Of a stretch of DNA of 64,000 bases, positions 22,341 to 31,810 are shown in pieces. A program made the translations under genes and the position numbers. Source of the stretch: Xanthocytophaga sp031424975 (GTDB taxonomy: Bacteria > Bacteroidota > Bacteroidia > Cytophagales > 172606-1). The DNA lies in assembly GCA_031424975.1 (NCBI GenBank), contig JANPIL010000141.1:1-64000 (forward strand), read 5' to 3'. Every line of letters begins with the position of its first letter. Positions within the stretch are counted from its first letter, which is position 1. Under the pieces are notes generated by a model. It had not been told where the DNA came from. It was given only the letters and a program-made list of their open reading frames with translations, and did no database searches.

Positions 22341-25300
22341 GCCGCGTACTCGTCCATGATGTATTTGATGCCGCGAATCGGGATCACCACCCAGTCGGGG
22401 CGCATATTCAGCTCGTAGTTGAGTTCGTAAATCGCTTTTTCAAGGATGAAGATTTGCAGCATCAGGTCAACATCTTCCAAGGTGTCGGGCAGGAAATCCT
22501 GGCCGTTGGCGGTTTCCAGGTACGATTGCATGAAAAAGCCCGACACGTAGTGGAACCACTGCTCGGCCCACGTTTGCAGGTAGGCCACATCTTCGCGGCG
22601 CATTTTTTCGTCCTGAATCAGTTGGTAGAACGCCGCGTAGTGAAACGACCGGATCATGCCCGCCACGTCGCGCAGGGCGGAGCGTTTCAGGCGGCGTTCA
22701 CTGAACGAACGTATTGGCTCGCCTTCGAAGTCAATGATGATGAAATCCTCGCCCGTAAACAGCACCTGGCCCAAGTGGTAGTCGCCGTGGTTGCGAATCT
22801 TGTTGGTGTTGAACTTGTGGCTGTACACGCGCTGCATGAATTTCAGGATGGCGGGCCGCATACCCAGCACTTCTTCGGCTTCGGCCCGCACCGATTCGGG
22901 CAGCGTGGACAGCTTTTTCTTCAGCAAATCAAACGAGCCGCGCACCTGCGCCACCAGCGACGAATACAGCGAACGCTGGTAGTGCAGCGAATAGGCTTCC
23001 GGCTCAAAGCCTTTTTCCTCAGGATGCGAGGCAAGTGCCAAGTGCATTTCGGCGGTGCGCTGGCCCAGCAGCCGCACCCGCTCCACGTACGCGCCCCCGA
23101 GCAGTTGCTGCATTATTTCGGGAATCTGCTCGAACGTGACCGGCTTAGTGAGCATCCCCATGGGCGGCAGCACGTTTAAATGGCGGTTTTCGGTCAGTTT
23201 GCGGTCGAAGAACCGGCGCAGCACATCACCGAAGTACGTCCAGGCATCGCCTTGGTTAGGCACCAGTTCCTGCATCATGCCCAGCACCATGGGGTCGTGT
23301 TTGGCCTGCTGGTATTCAAGCGAACCGGCAAACTTGGGCACGTGCCTGAAATTGGTCTGCTCGGTCAGGAAGCGGGTTATTTCCAAATCGGGGTTGTAGG
23401 CGCGGTCCAGTTTGCGGTAAATCTTGAAGAAATACTTGTCGTCGAAAACCGCCGAGGTGTTGCTCTGCTCGGCATTCAATATCTTGGATTTCACTACCTG
23501 CTTTTTGGTTCCACGCAGGGCTTTTTCCACGTCTTTGGTCACGTAGGCGTTCAGGTCGCCATCGCCCACGCGCATCTTGCGTTTCTGTGTCATCAATGCG
23601 TACAGCACGTTGCGGAACTCTTCGCTGTACACGGCATCGTAGAGTATGCCTTTTTTGCCACCCACCAGCACCGGCACAATGATTGCCTTCGGGCTTTCGT
23701 CGCGGATTTTCCGTTCCTCGTCGCCAAAAGCCAGTGCCACCGGCAGCGAATACATTTCGGGCAGGCCTTCGTTATAGTTCACTTCCAGCACAAAAAACGC
23801 CGACTCGCTGCTCACCGTCGGGATGGTGATGTTTTCCACGACTTGCACCGTCTGGATTGTGCGGGCTTTGCCGCCAAACCAACGGCAACTGAGCAGGTAG
23901 GACGGGAATACCTTGTTTTCCAAGAACCGGATTTTCTTGGCTTCCGACAGTTCATCCCAATCCGAAAGTTCCAAGGCGGGCAGTTGGCTGTTGTCCCTTG
24001 CCGAAGCCGCCACCTCCACTTTTTTCAGTGCCAGCCAATAATAGCTGTGCGCGGTCAGCGTGAACAGGTAATCGTGATCCTTGATGGGGGGGAATGCGTT
24101 GTGGCTGAACACTTCAACGGGTTCGTAGCCCCGGTAAGCCGATAGGTCCAGTTCAACCGCCTGCGGGAAACGCGACAGGTTGGCCACCACCAGCATAGTC
24201 TCGCCTTCATAGGAACGGATGAAGGCCAGCACTTTTGAGTTGGTAGGGTTCAGGAAATGGATGTCGCCCCGGCTGAATGCCTTGTAACGCTTGCGCATAT
24301 CAATGATGCGCTTGGTCCACCAGAGCAGCGAATTTTGGTTTTTCTGCTGGTTTTCCACGTTTACCGACCCGTACATATATTCCGGGTCGCTCACTACGGG
24401 CAGGTACAGTTGCTGCGGGTTGGCCTTGGAGAAACCGGCATTGCGGTCGTCGTTCCATTGCATGGGAGTCCGCACACCGTCACGATCCTTGAGGAAATAA
24501 TTGTCGCCCATACCGATTTCATCGCCATAATACACCACCGGTGTGCCGGGCAGCGAAAATAGCAGCACGTTCATCAGTTCTATCTTACGGCGGTTGTTGT
24601 CCATGAGCGGAGCCAGCCGGTGCCGGATGCCGAGGTTTATCTTGGCCTGCGGGTCTTTGGCATACACCTTATACATGTAGTCGCGTTCCTCGTCGGTCAC
24701 CATTTCCAGCGTCAATTCGTCGTGGTTGCGCAAAAATACCGCCCACTGGCACGCATCGGGAATGGAAGGTGTCTGCTCAATGATGTTCATGATCGGGTAG
24801 CGGTCTTCCATTTTCACCGACATGTACATCCTCGGCATAATCGGGAAGTTGTAGTTCATGTGGCATTCGTCGCCGTTGCCAAAGTAGCTTGCCGAATCTT
24901 CGGGCCACATATTGGCTTCGGCCAGAAACATCCGGCCCGGATAATTCTTGTCCATGTGGGCGCGCATTTTCTTCAAAAATGCGTGCGTTTCGGGCAGGTT
25001 CTCGCAGTTAGTGCCGTCGCGTTCAAACAAATAGGGCACGGCATCCACCCGGAAACCGTCCACACCCATGTCCATCCAATAGTCGAAAATCTTGAAAACC
25101 TCTTCTTGCACCTTCGGACTGTCGTAGTTCAGGTCGGGTTGGTGGTGGAAAAACCGGTGCCAGTAGTAGGCCTTCGCCACCGGATCCCAGGTCCAGTTGG
25201 AGGTTTCGGTGTCGGTGAAAATGATGCGTACGTCCTCGTATTTCTTGTCCGTGTCGCTCCACACGTAAAAATCGCGATTGACCGAGCCCTCCGGTGCCCG

Positions 25301-25672
25301 CCTGGCCCGCTGGAACCATGGGTGCTGGTCGGAGGTGTGGTTCAGCACCAGTTCGGTAATCACGCGCAGGCCCCGGCGTTTGGCTTCCTTCATGAAATTC
25401 TTAAAATCCTGGATGTTGCCGTACGTCGGGTTGATGGTGTAGTAGTCGGCAATGTCGTAGCCATCATCGCGCAGCGGCGACGGATAAAATGGCAGCAGCC
25501 AGATTGCCGTCACGCCCAGTTCTTCGAGGTAGTCCAGTTTCTGGATCAGGCCCTTGAAGTCGCCGATGCCATCGCCGTTGCTGTCGGCAAACGCCTTGAT
25601 GTGCAGTTCGTAAATGATTGCGTCCTTGTACCAGCGCAAGTTGTCGTCTTGGGGAAGTGTGTTCGTTGCCAT
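22334..25672 (-). CDS. treS: trehalose synthase / maltokinase fusion (TreS-Pep2)
   Basis: 1112 residues, two enzymes in one chain. Residues 1-560 are a GH13 trehalose synthase (maltose alpha-D-glucosyltransferase): GFRVDAVPYLFERDG with the nucleophile Asp, FLAEANMWPED with the acid Glu, VFLRNHDELT. Residues 600-1112 are a maltokinase with KIYRKLDRAYNPDLEI, RNHGDYHLGQVLF (catalytic Asp region) and DFEGEP. TreS converts trehalose to maltose, the kinase makes maltose-1-phosphate, and GlgE (gene at 26606) polymerises it to alpha-glucan. The last codons are followed at once by a TAG from a 30-bp repeat. Confidence 0.96.
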   Translation of the reverse strand: MATNTLPQDDNLRWYKDAIIYELHIKAFADSNGDGIGDFKGLIQKLDYLEELGVTAIWLLPFYPSPLRDDGYDIADYYTINPTYGNIQDFKNFMKEAKRRGLRVITELVLNHTSDQHPWFQRARRAPEGSVNRDFYVWSDTDKKYEDVRIIFTDTETSNWTWDPVAKAYYWHRFFHHQPDLNYDSPKVQEEVFKIFDYWMDMGVDGFRVDAVPYLFERDGTNCENLPETHAFLKKMRAHMDKNYPGRMFLAEANMWPEDSASYFGNGDECHMNYNFPIMPRMYMSVKMEDRYPIMNIIEQTPSIPDACQWAVFLRNHDELTLEMVTDEERDYMYKVYAKDPQAKINLGIRHRLAPLMDNNRRKIELMNVLLFSLPGTPVVYYGDEIGMGDNYFLKDRDGVRTPMQWNDDRNAGFSKANPQQLYLPVVSDPEYMYGSVNVENQQKNQNSLLWWTKRIIDMRKRYKAFSRGDIHFLNPTNSKVLAFIRSYEGETMLVVANLSRFPQAVELDLSAYRGYEPVEVFSHNAFPPIKDHDYLFTLTAHSYYWLALKKVEVAASARDNSQLPALELSDWDELSEAKKIRFLENKVFPSYLLSCRWFGGKARTIQTVQVVENITIPTVSSESAFFVLEVNYNEGLPEMYSLPVALAFGDEERKIRDESPKAIIVPVLVGGKKGILYDAVYSEEFRNVLYALMTQKRKMRVGDGDLNAYVTKDVEKALRGTKKQVVKSKILNAEQSNTSAVFDDKYFFKIYRKLDRAYNPDLEITRFLTEQTNFRHVPKFAGSLEYQQAKHDPMVLGMMQELVPNQGDAWTYFGDVLRRFFDRKLTENRHLNVLPPMGMLTKPVTFEQIPEIMQQLLGGAYVERVRLLGQRTAEMHLALASHPEEKGFEPEAYSLHYQRSLYSSLVAQVRGSFDLLKKKLSTLPESVRAEAEEVLGMRPAILKFMQRVYSHKFNTNKIRNHGDYHLGQVLFTGEDFIIIDFEGEPIRSFSERRLKRSALRDVAGMIRSFHYAAFYQLIQDEKMRREDVAYLQTWAEQWFHYVSGFFMQSYLETANGQDFLPDTLEDVDLMLQIFILEKAIYELNYELNMRPDWVVIPIRGIKYIMDEYAAK

Positions 25673-25693
25673 TGTATTGGTGAGGTGAGTAAC

Positions 25694-25724
25694 CGGGTTT
25701 GGGTGTTTTGAAAGATACTATTTT
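25694..25724 (+). repeat. 30-bp ATACTATTTT repeat, intergenic
   Basis: CGGGTTTGGGTGTTTTGAAAG then ATACTATTTT, 22 bp upstream of the treS start; its TAG ends the remnant frame 25718-25906. Confidence 0.9.
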
Positions 25725-25906
25725 GTGAAAATGCCGAATAGCTTTTTCGGTTTACGATTGGATTTTGTCTCCTTGTACTGTTTGTATTTTCCAAGGTCTT
25801 TCCACGCTTCACTGTACATTGCAACACGGTTTTTGGCAGCATCAATGTAATGACCGCCCAATCCGTGAAGTGTGTTCAGTAAGGACTTGAAAAAATAATC
25901 GTCTTT
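25718..25906 (-). pseudogene. C-terminal remnant of an unknown gene
   Basis: A 62-codon stop-bounded frame without a good start, reading LLNTLHGLGGHYIDAAKNR and later SEAWKDLGKYKQYKETK, ending KKLFGIFTK at the TAG of a repeat. The charged helical composition looks like a real protein C-terminus. Upstream frames to 26056 are broken by stops. I do not recognise the family. Confidence 0.35.
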
Positions 25907-26056
25907 TTAATCTATTCTTTTCCATCGCGCATTTTTCGTGACCCTTGTTTTTCTGATAGTTTTTTACTGCTTTTTTGCAATCCAAATCTCAATAGATTCC
26001 AATCTTTAACGTTGGATTCAGAAGATGTTCTCTTGTTGGCAAGTTTTGCATATCAG

Positions 26057-26338
26057 TTAATTGCTTTGCACGAATATTGAATTCTCCAATTCATCTTTGA
26101 AATACACTGTGTATCCTCTAACTGTCCCGTTCTTTTGGAGTCCAAAGTTGACACATATCCAAGCAGATTTCACACAATTACACGCAGAAAGCGAACAGGA
26201 ATCCTCCAAAGATGATTTCACATCAAAAAAAACGTCAACCTTACCGGCTTTTGATAGATTTCCGTTAGGGTCAACGCCCTTATGAAACCATTTTTTTATT
26301 TCCACGAAATTTGATTTGGACACCTGTTTATCCATCAT
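26057..26338 (-). CDS. hypothetical 93-residue protein
   Basis: AT-rich ORF, possible starts ATG 26338 or 26335. The middle contains three Cys (SLSACNCVKSAWICVNFGL) and a beta-like C-terminal half NGTVRGYTVYFKDELENS. No signal peptide. I do not recognise the family; sequence complexity and a plausible fold support a real product, possibly a small regulatory or phage-type protein. It sits with the remnant at 25718 between treS and glgE, so this short AT-rich interval may be foreign. Confidence 0.5.
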   Translation of the reverse strand: MMDKQVSKSNFVEIKKWFHKGVDPNGNLSKAGKVDVFFDVKSSLEDSCSLSACNCVKSAWICVNFGLQKNGTVRGYTVYFKDELENSIFVQSN

Positions 26339-26399
26339 CGGATACGAGAAAAGTGTTATTCGCTTTTCATCAAGTGCGATTTAAAAAACACATTGAAAA

Positions 26400-26430
26400 C
26401 AAATAGTATCTTTTGAAAACACCAAACCCC
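26400..26430 (-). repeat. 30-bp ATACTATTTT repeat, intergenic
   Basis: AAATAGTATCTTTTGAAAAC then ACCAAACCCC. Confidence 0.88.
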
Positions 26431-26487
26431 TTTTGTCATTCAGACAAAGGAGGAATGACAAAAAAGAGCAATAAAAACGCTCCGTCC

Positions 26488-26517
26488 AAAATAGTATCTT
26501 TCAAAAAGCCCAAACCT
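26488..26517 (-). repeat. 30-bp ATACTATTTT repeat, intergenic (consensus copy)
   Basis: AAAATAGTATCTTTCAAAAA then GCCCAAACC, the best match to the family consensus; second copy in 90 bp, same orientation. Confidence 0.92.
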
Positions 26518-26550
26518 GCCAACTGTCAATCGGGCAACCGCAAGGGTTGC

Positions 26551-26596
26551 CCCCTACGGTTTCTGTCTGTGGACTGCCGACCGTCGTCTGTGGACT
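26551..26596 (-). repeat. GTCCACAG-type dispersed repeat
   Basis: CCTACGGTTT, CTGTCTGTGGACTGCCGACC, GTCTGTGGAC: the reverse complement of 17102-17143. A GGCAACC/GGTTGCC hairpin lies beside it at 26533-26551. Confidence 0.6.
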
Positions 26597-26605
26597 AAAA
26601 ACAAC

Positions 26606-28558
26606 TCACTCCACCCGGAACACGTGGGCGGGCATGATGTCGGGGTGCAACTCCACGTAGTTCCATTCGTGGTGCCATTGGTAGCGGCTGTCGGTCATCA
26701 GGTCGTGCATGGTGTAGGCCGAGCCGGAAGCCATGTTCAGGTATTGCGTGGGCACTTTTATCCAGCCTGACTGCACGTGGTGCGGATCGAGGTTCACCAC
26801 CACCAGTATCTTGTTACTGCGCATATCGTCCATTTTGGCGTAGCAGAGCAGTTGCTGGTTGTCGGTTTCGCCAAACTCAATGTTCCAAGTGGTTTGCAGG
26901 GCCGCATTTTCGCGCCTGATCCGGTTGATGCGCGTCATGGTGTCGCGGATTTTGGTACGCCGGCTCCAGTCCCACACGTGCGGCTCGTATTTTTCCGAAT
27001 CCAGATATTCCTCCTTGCCGGGAGCCATCGGCGAGTTGATGCCGAATTCATACACCGGGCCGTACAAACCGTAGTTGGACGACAGTGTGGCCGCCAGAAT
27101 CAACCGGCTCACGTGTGCTGACTCGCCGCCCTGCTGCAATATTTCGGGCAGGATATCGGGCGTGTTGGGCCAGAAATTAGGGCGGTAATACTCGCGCATT
27201 TCTGTTTTGGTCAGCTCGGTCATGTACTGCTTCAGTTCGGCTTGCGTGTTGCGCCACGTAAAGTAGGTGTACGACTGGTTGAAGCCAATCTTGGCAAGCT
27301 GCTCCATTACGCGCGGACGGGTAAAGGCTTCGGCGAGAAAAATAACGTCGGGGTTTTTGGTGCGGATTTCGCGGATGCACCATTCCCAAAAGCCAAAAGC
27401 CTTGGTGTGCGGGTTGTCCACCCTGAATATCAGTACGCCCAGTCCGATCCAGTATTCCAACACCCGTTTCAGTTCCAGCCACAGGTTTTGCCAGTCTTCA
27501 GTCTCGAAATTTACGGGCAGCACATCCTGGTATTTCTTGGGCGGATTTTCGGCGTATTGCACCGAGCCATCGGGCCGCCACCGGAACCACTGCGGGTGCT
27601 GCTTCACGTACGGATGGTCGGGTGAACACTGGATGGCGTAGTCAATGGCAACCTCAATGTCCAATTGATTGGCCGCCTTGATAAAACTTTTGAAATCCTC
27701 CACCGTGCCCAAATCCGGGTGGATGGCATCGTGGCCGCCTTCCGCGCCGCCAATGGCCCACGGCGAGCCGTGTTCGCCGGGCTGGGCAGTCACGGCGTTG
27801 TTGGCTCCCTTGCGGTTGCTCACGCCAACCGGATGGATGGGCGGCAGGTAAACCGTGTCGAAACCCATCTCGGCAATGCGCGGCAAAATGCGTTCTGCAT
27901 CCTTGAATGTACCGTGTTTGCCCGCCTCAGAAGCCGTGGAACGCGGAAAAAACTCGTACCAAGTGCTGAACAACGCCTTTTTGCGTTCCACTTCCATTTT
28001 CAAAACGCTGTGGTACAGGCTGGCGCAACTTTTGTCGGGATAGGCTTCCACCAATCTGGTCAGTTCCATGCCCAAACCCAGCGACACCCCGGCGGCTTGG
28101 TCGGTTTCGGCACGCAGTTGCGCCACCCACGCCTGCAATTGCTGGGCATCTTTGCCTTTGGCGGCATTGGCGGCGGCTTCCACCCAGTTGGCCCCAATCA
28201 GCAGTTCCACGGCCACATCCTGTTTGGCCTCGAATTTCTTTTTTAATCCTTTCTGCCACGTCAGCAAATGATCCACCCAGCCTTGCACCGTGTATTCGTA
28301 AATGCCACGCCGGTCGGGCGTGCACGAAACCTCCCAACGGTCGTTGCCCAAGAAAACCATCGGCACTTCCGTCCAAGTGGCGGCTTGGGCGTGCCTGACC
28401 AGCAAAACGGCCCGCACTTCGTCGTGCCCGTCGGTGAAAACATCGGCGGTGACGGTCAGTTTCTCACCCACCGTGCGTTTGACCGGATAACGTCCGCTGT
28501 TGATTTGCGGGTTCACGTGTTCAATGACCACGCGGTTTCTGCCATCTGTATTCGTCAT
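26606..28558 (-). CDS. glgE: alpha-1,4-glucan:maltose-1-phosphate maltosyltransferase
   Basis: 650 residues, GH13 subfamily 3. Transfers maltose from maltose-1-phosphate to growing alpha-1,4-glucan in the cytoplasm. N-terminal beta domain (RNRVVIEHVNPQINSGRYPV), a helical insert around residues 120-215, TIM barrel with DTVYLPPIHPVG, IDYAIQCSPDHPYVKQHPQW, nucleophile Asp in IFRVDNPHTKAF, acid Glu in FLAEAFTRP, and a C-terminal beta domain. Length is normal. On the same strand as, and 0.9 kb upstream of, the TreS-maltokinase gene that makes its substrate; a small unknown ORF and two repeats lie between. No glgB branching enzyme in the window. Confidence 0.96.
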   Translation of the reverse strand: MTNTDGRNRVVIEHVNPQINSGRYPVKRTVGEKLTVTADVFTDGHDEVRAVLLVRHAQAATWTEVPMVFLGNDRWEVSCTPDRRGIYEYTVQGWVDHLLTWQKGLKKKFEAKQDVAVELLIGANWVEAAANAAKGKDAQQLQAWVAQLRAETDQAAGVSLGLGMELTRLVEAYPDKSCASLYHSVLKMEVERKKALFSTWYEFFPRSTASEAGKHGTFKDAERILPRIAEMGFDTVYLPPIHPVGVSNRKGANNAVTAQPGEHGSPWAIGGAEGGHDAIHPDLGTVEDFKSFIKAANQLDIEVAIDYAIQCSPDHPYVKQHPQWFRWRPDGSVQYAENPPKKYQDVLPVNFETEDWQNLWLELKRVLEYWIGLGVLIFRVDNPHTKAFGFWEWCIREIRTKNPDVIFLAEAFTRPRVMEQLAKIGFNQSYTYFTWRNTQAELKQYMTELTKTEMREYYRPNFWPNTPDILPEILQQGGESAHVSRLILAATLSSNYGLYGPVYEFGINSPMAPGKEEYLDSEKYEPHVWDWSRRTKIRDTMTRINRIRRENAALQTTWNIEFGETDNQQLLCYAKMDDMRSNKILVVVNLDPHHVQSGWIKVPTQYLNMASGSAYTMHDLMTDSRYQWHHEWNYVELHPDIMPAHVFRVE

Positions 28559-28860
28559 AAATGATTGCGTTTGTCGGGTTCCGAAACGGTTTTGGTGTGA
28601 AATATCAAATCAGGATTCAAAAATAGTATCCCCGGAAAAGGCCAAACCCGCCGGGTTTAAAAATGCTCCCAGCCATCCATTGGCCGCTAAAAATAGCGGA
28701 TAAAACGGAGCGAAAAACACGCACAAACGAAAAACCGCAAATGCCGCCACCCCGTTGCCGCAATGGCGGCGCACATTGGTTCCAAAGTGAGTGCATGCCG
28801 CTGAAAAATCCAATTTTTTCTTTAATTTTATCAATCCAAAATATGGTTTTTAAATCGCCC
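28559..28860. other. 300-bp divergent intergenic region (glgE / sugar-dehydrogenase)
   Basis: Contains a 30-bp repeat at 28619-28650 and a GCCGCC/GGCGGC inverted pair at 28743-28770. A TAATTTTA sequence (28822-28829, one mismatch to the -7 consensus) could serve the rightward gene. Confidence 0.4.
28619..28650 (-). repeat. 30-bp ATACTATTTT repeat, intergenic
   Basis: AAAAATAGTATCCCCGGAAA then AGGCCAAACCCG. Confidence 0.88.
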
Positions 28861-31569
28861 ATGAAAAAGACTTTTACCCTTTTGCCGCCCACCGGGGTTT
28901 GGGCCTTCCTGCTGATACTATTTTCCGGCGGCTTTGCCGGGGCGCAGCACGCATTTCCCACCGGCTTTGCCGAAACCCGCATCACCGGCGGCCTCAACCC
29001 GACGGCCATGGCGTTTTCGCCGGATGGACGGCTTTTCATCTGCGACAAAAGCGGCAGGATACACATTGTGCGCAACGATGAGTTTCTTACCACGCCATTT
29101 GTGGTGCTGCCCAACGTGGACGACTTCAATGAGCGGGGTTTGGGGGGCATTGCCTTCGACCCGGACTTTGCCAACAACGGCTATGTGTACCTGTATTACG
29201 CGGTCAAGGATGCGAACCACAACCGCATTGTGCGCCTTAAAGCCAGCGGCGATGCGGCGGTTCCCGGTTCGGAAGAGATTCTGGTGGAACTGGAACCCAT
29301 GGCGGGCACCATCCACAACGGCGGCGCAATGGCGTTCGGCCCGGACGGCAAACTCTACGTTTCCATCGGCGATGGTGCCAACTCCGGCAGTGCGCAGTCC
29401 ATGGACAGCAAATTGGGCAAGTTCCTGCGCATCAACGCCGACGGCTCCATCCCCACCGACAATCCGTTTTACAACTCCGCCACCGGCACCAACCGCGCCA
29501 TCTGGGCGTTGGGTTTCCGCAATTCGTTCACGTTTGCCATCCAGCCCGGCACCGGACGCATTTTTGCTAATGATGTGGGCGGCAGCTTGTCTGAGGAAAT
29601 CAACGAGGTGGTGAAAGGCGGCAACTACGGCTGGAACCAGATAGAAGGCCCAAAACCCGCCAATACCGCCCCGCCCGCCAACTACCGCGACCCGGTGTAT
29701 GCCTACGACCACGGCTTGGGCTGCTCGATTATCGGCGCGGCATTCTGCGATGCGGCCACCAATCGGTTTCCGGCCATTTACGCGGGCAAATATTTCTTTG
29801 CGGATTATTGCAACGGCTACATCAAGGTGCTGAATCCGGCCAACGGACAGATTGAAAGCACGTTTGCGACGGGCATCAACCGCCCGGTGGATTTTGAGTT
29901 TGCCAAGGATGGCTCGCTGTACTACCTCGAACGGGCGGGCATGGGCGGCGGCTCCATGCAAGACAACACCAGTACCAACAACGGCGCACTCTGGAAACTT
30001 ACCTACACGGGCAGCGGCGCACCGGGCATGTCGCAGCAGCCCGCTTCCGTATTGGTTTCGGCGGGCGACAGCGCGGTGTTTTTTGTGGCGGCTTCGGGCA
30101 GCCGTCCGTTGACTTTTCAATGGCAGCGCGATGGCAACAACATTGCCGGAGCCACGCAAAGCAGCCATACTTTCAAAAATGCGGCACTGGCCGATAACAA
30201 CGCCCAACTGCGCTGCGTGGTCACCAACGCCTTCGGCTCGGCTGCCAGCCACGCCGCCGCCCTGCAAGTAACCGCCGACAAACGGCCCGTGCCCACAATT
30301 ACCACGCCGCTGGCCGGAGCCACCTACCGCGCTGGCGACACGCTGGCCTTTGCCGGAACCGTCCTTGACAACGAGGATGGAAACCTACCCGACTCGGCGT
30401 ACACGTGGTGGGTTGATTTCCACCACGACAGCCACGCGCACCCCGGACTTTCGCCTGTGAAAGGCATCCGGGCGGGGCAATTTGCGGTGCCGCGCTTCGG
30501 CGAGATTTCCGATAATGTCTGGTATCGGATTCATTTGCGAGCCATTGATAGCAAAGGACTCTCCCAAACGACTTTCACGGATGTGTATCCGCAAAAAACA
30601 ACCCTGAAACTGGAAACTGAACCGGCGGGCATCGGCATCAACCTGGATGGCGAAATGCGTATTGCGCCCTACGAATTCAACAGCGTCAAAGGCATCACCC
30701 GAATTGTAGAGGCTCCGGTTTCGTATGCAAAAAACAATAACCTCTACGTATTCAAACAATGGAGTGGCGGCGCGGCTGGCCGTATCCTGACATTTGCCAC
30801 GCCCGATGTGCCAACCACCTACCGGGCTATTTTTGATGTGGTGCCGCTGGGCACAGGCAGCGGTCTGACGGGCAAGTATTACGACAATGGCCGACGCAAC
30901 TTCACCGTACCGGTCACGGTGAAACGACTCGATGCCAATATTGACTTTACGTGGGGCAATAATTCGCCCGACCCGAAAATCAAACCCGACAATTTCACCG
31001 CTTCGTGGAGCGGGCTGGTGCAGCCACTGTTTTCGGAAGAGTACACGTTTTACGCCACCGCCGACGATGGCGTGCGGCTTTGGGTGGACAACAAACTGCT
31101 CGTGGACAAGTGGCAGTTGCAGGCGGCCACCGAATGGCAGGGCACGGTGACGCTTGAGGCGGGCAAAAAATACGAGTTGCGGCTGGACTACTTCGAGGAA
31201 CTGTACGATGCGGTGGTAAAACTGGCATGGAGCAGCCGCCGCACGCCCAAACAAATCATTCCGGCCACGCAACTGTATCCGCTGGAGTTTGTGACCGCCA
31301 CCGAACCACTTGTGGCAGCGGGCGGTTTCACGCTGTACCCGGTTCCCGCTGGTGATATTCTGAAAGTGAAAATAGTATCTTTGAAAACGGCCAAAGCCGA
31401 CGTGTCGGTGTATAACACGCTGGGGCAGAAGCTATTGCAAACGCCGCAAAGCCTGAGAGCCGGTGAAAACACGTTTGAGATCAACACGCAAAACCTCGCG
31501 CCGGGAATGTATCTCATAACCGTCAGCGGCCCAAGCGGCCCGCAAAGCAAGGCTTTCGTCAAGCGGTGA
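28861..31569 (+). CDS. secreted PQQ-type sugar dehydrogenase-like protein with Ig, PA14 and T9SS sorting domains
   Basis: 902 residues from ATG 28861. Signal peptide (cleavage near AGA-QHA). A six-bladed glucose/sorbosone-dehydrogenase propeller (about 35-390; NPTAMAFSPDGRLFICDKSG, GGIAFDPDFANNGYVYLYY, IWALGFRNSF, NYGWNQIEG) is followed by an Ig-like domain (about 395-480, PLTFQWQRDGNNIAGA), two beta modules, a PA14 domain (about 675-800; GLTGKYYDNG, YTFYATADDGVRLWVDNKLL) and a C-terminal type IX sorting domain (FTLYPVPAGDILKVKI ... LAPGMYLITVSG). Probably surface-exposed carbohydrate oxidation or binding. A 30-bp repeat is read in frame in the signal peptide, and another in the sorting domain as KIVSLKTAKA. 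Confidence 0.92.
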   Translation: MKKTFTLLPPTGVWAFLLILFSGGFAGAQHAFPTGFAETRITGGLNPTAMAFSPDGRLFICDKSGRIHIVRNDEFLTTPFVVLPNVDDFNERGLGGIAFDPDFANNGYVYLYYAVKDANHNRIVRLKASGDAAVPGSEEILVELEPMAGTIHNGGAMAFGPDGKLYVSIGDGANSGSAQSMDSKLGKFLRINADGSIPTDNPFYNSATGTNRAIWALGFRNSFTFAIQPGTGRIFANDVGGSLSEEINEVVKGGNYGWNQIEGPKPANTAPPANYRDPVYAYDHGLGCSIIGAAFCDAATNRFPAIYAGKYFFADYCNGYIKVLNPANGQIESTFATGINRPVDFEFAKDGSLYYLERAGMGGGSMQDNTSTNNGALWKLTYTGSGAPGMSQQPASVLVSAGDSAVFFVAASGSRPLTFQWQRDGNNIAGATQSSHTFKNAALADNNAQLRCVVTNAFGSAASHAAALQVTADKRPVPTITTPLAGATYRAGDTLAFAGTVLDNEDGNLPDSAYTWWVDFHHDSHAHPGLSPVKGIRAGQFAVPRFGEISDNVWYRIHLRAIDSKGLSQTTFTDVYPQKTTLKLETEPAGIGINLDGEMRIAPYEFNSVKGITRIVEAPVSYAKNNNLYVFKQWSGGAAGRILTFATPDVPTTYRAIFDVVPLGTGSGLTGKYYDNGRRNFTVPVTVKRLDANIDFTWGNNSPDPKIKPDNFTASWSGLVQPLFSEEYTFYATADDGVRLWVDNKLLVDKWQLQAATEWQGTVTLEAGKKYELRLDYFEELYDAVVKLAWSSRRTPKQIIPATQLYPLEFVTATEPLVAAGGFTLYPVPAGDILKVKIVSLKTAKADVSVYNTLGQKLLQTPQSLRAGENTFEINTQNLAPGMYLITVSGPSGPQSKAFVKR
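28894..28924 (+). repeat. 30-bp ATACTATTTT repeat inside a signal peptide
   Basis: GGGGTTTGGGCCTTCCTGCTG then ATACTATTTT. Translated as GVWAFLLILFS, the hydrophobic core of the dehydrogenase signal peptide. Confidence 0.75.
31369..31396 (-). repeat. 30-bp ATACTATTTT repeat inside the T9SS domain
   Basis: AAAATAGTATCTTTGAAAAC then GGCCAAAG. Read as VKIVSLKTAKA, a strand of the sorting domain. Confidence 0.7.
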
Positions 31570-31810
31570 AGCCTATTGGGTTTCTATTGCCCCGGTACGG
31601 TGATACCAAGGGCTTCTTTATTAGAGTTGATTTTGTCCTGCCGCAAAAACGTCTGACCGTGCTGGATATTTACCAACCAAATCTTTTGAAGGGGATGCAA
31701 GCAATAGAATTTCATGAGGCGTTTTGTAGTTTTTGTCAAGCCTCATGAAAGTTGTATTTTGATTGCTAAATTCCGTTTTTTAAGCTGTAACGTCGTCATT
31801 TGTAACCTGA
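31570..31810. other. gene-free stretch with terminator-like hairpin
   Basis: Apart from the hairpin at 31710-31750, I see no coding or repeat signal before the attC-like site beginning at 31811. Confidence 0.4.
31710..31750 (+). terminator. inverted repeat TTTCATGAGGC / GCCTCATGAAA
   Basis: 11-bp perfect stem with a 19-nt loop, 140 bp after the dehydrogenase stop. Possibly the transcript end, though the T-run is poor. Confidence 0.4.

Noticed and set aside
24620..25711. 363-codon plus-strand frame over treS
   Set aside because: Antisense shadow of the GH13 domain; His/Val-rich with no motifs.
28918..30267. 449-codon open frame antisense to the sugar-dehydrogenase gene
   Set aside because: Shadow of a GC-rich gene; the sense strand has clear domains.
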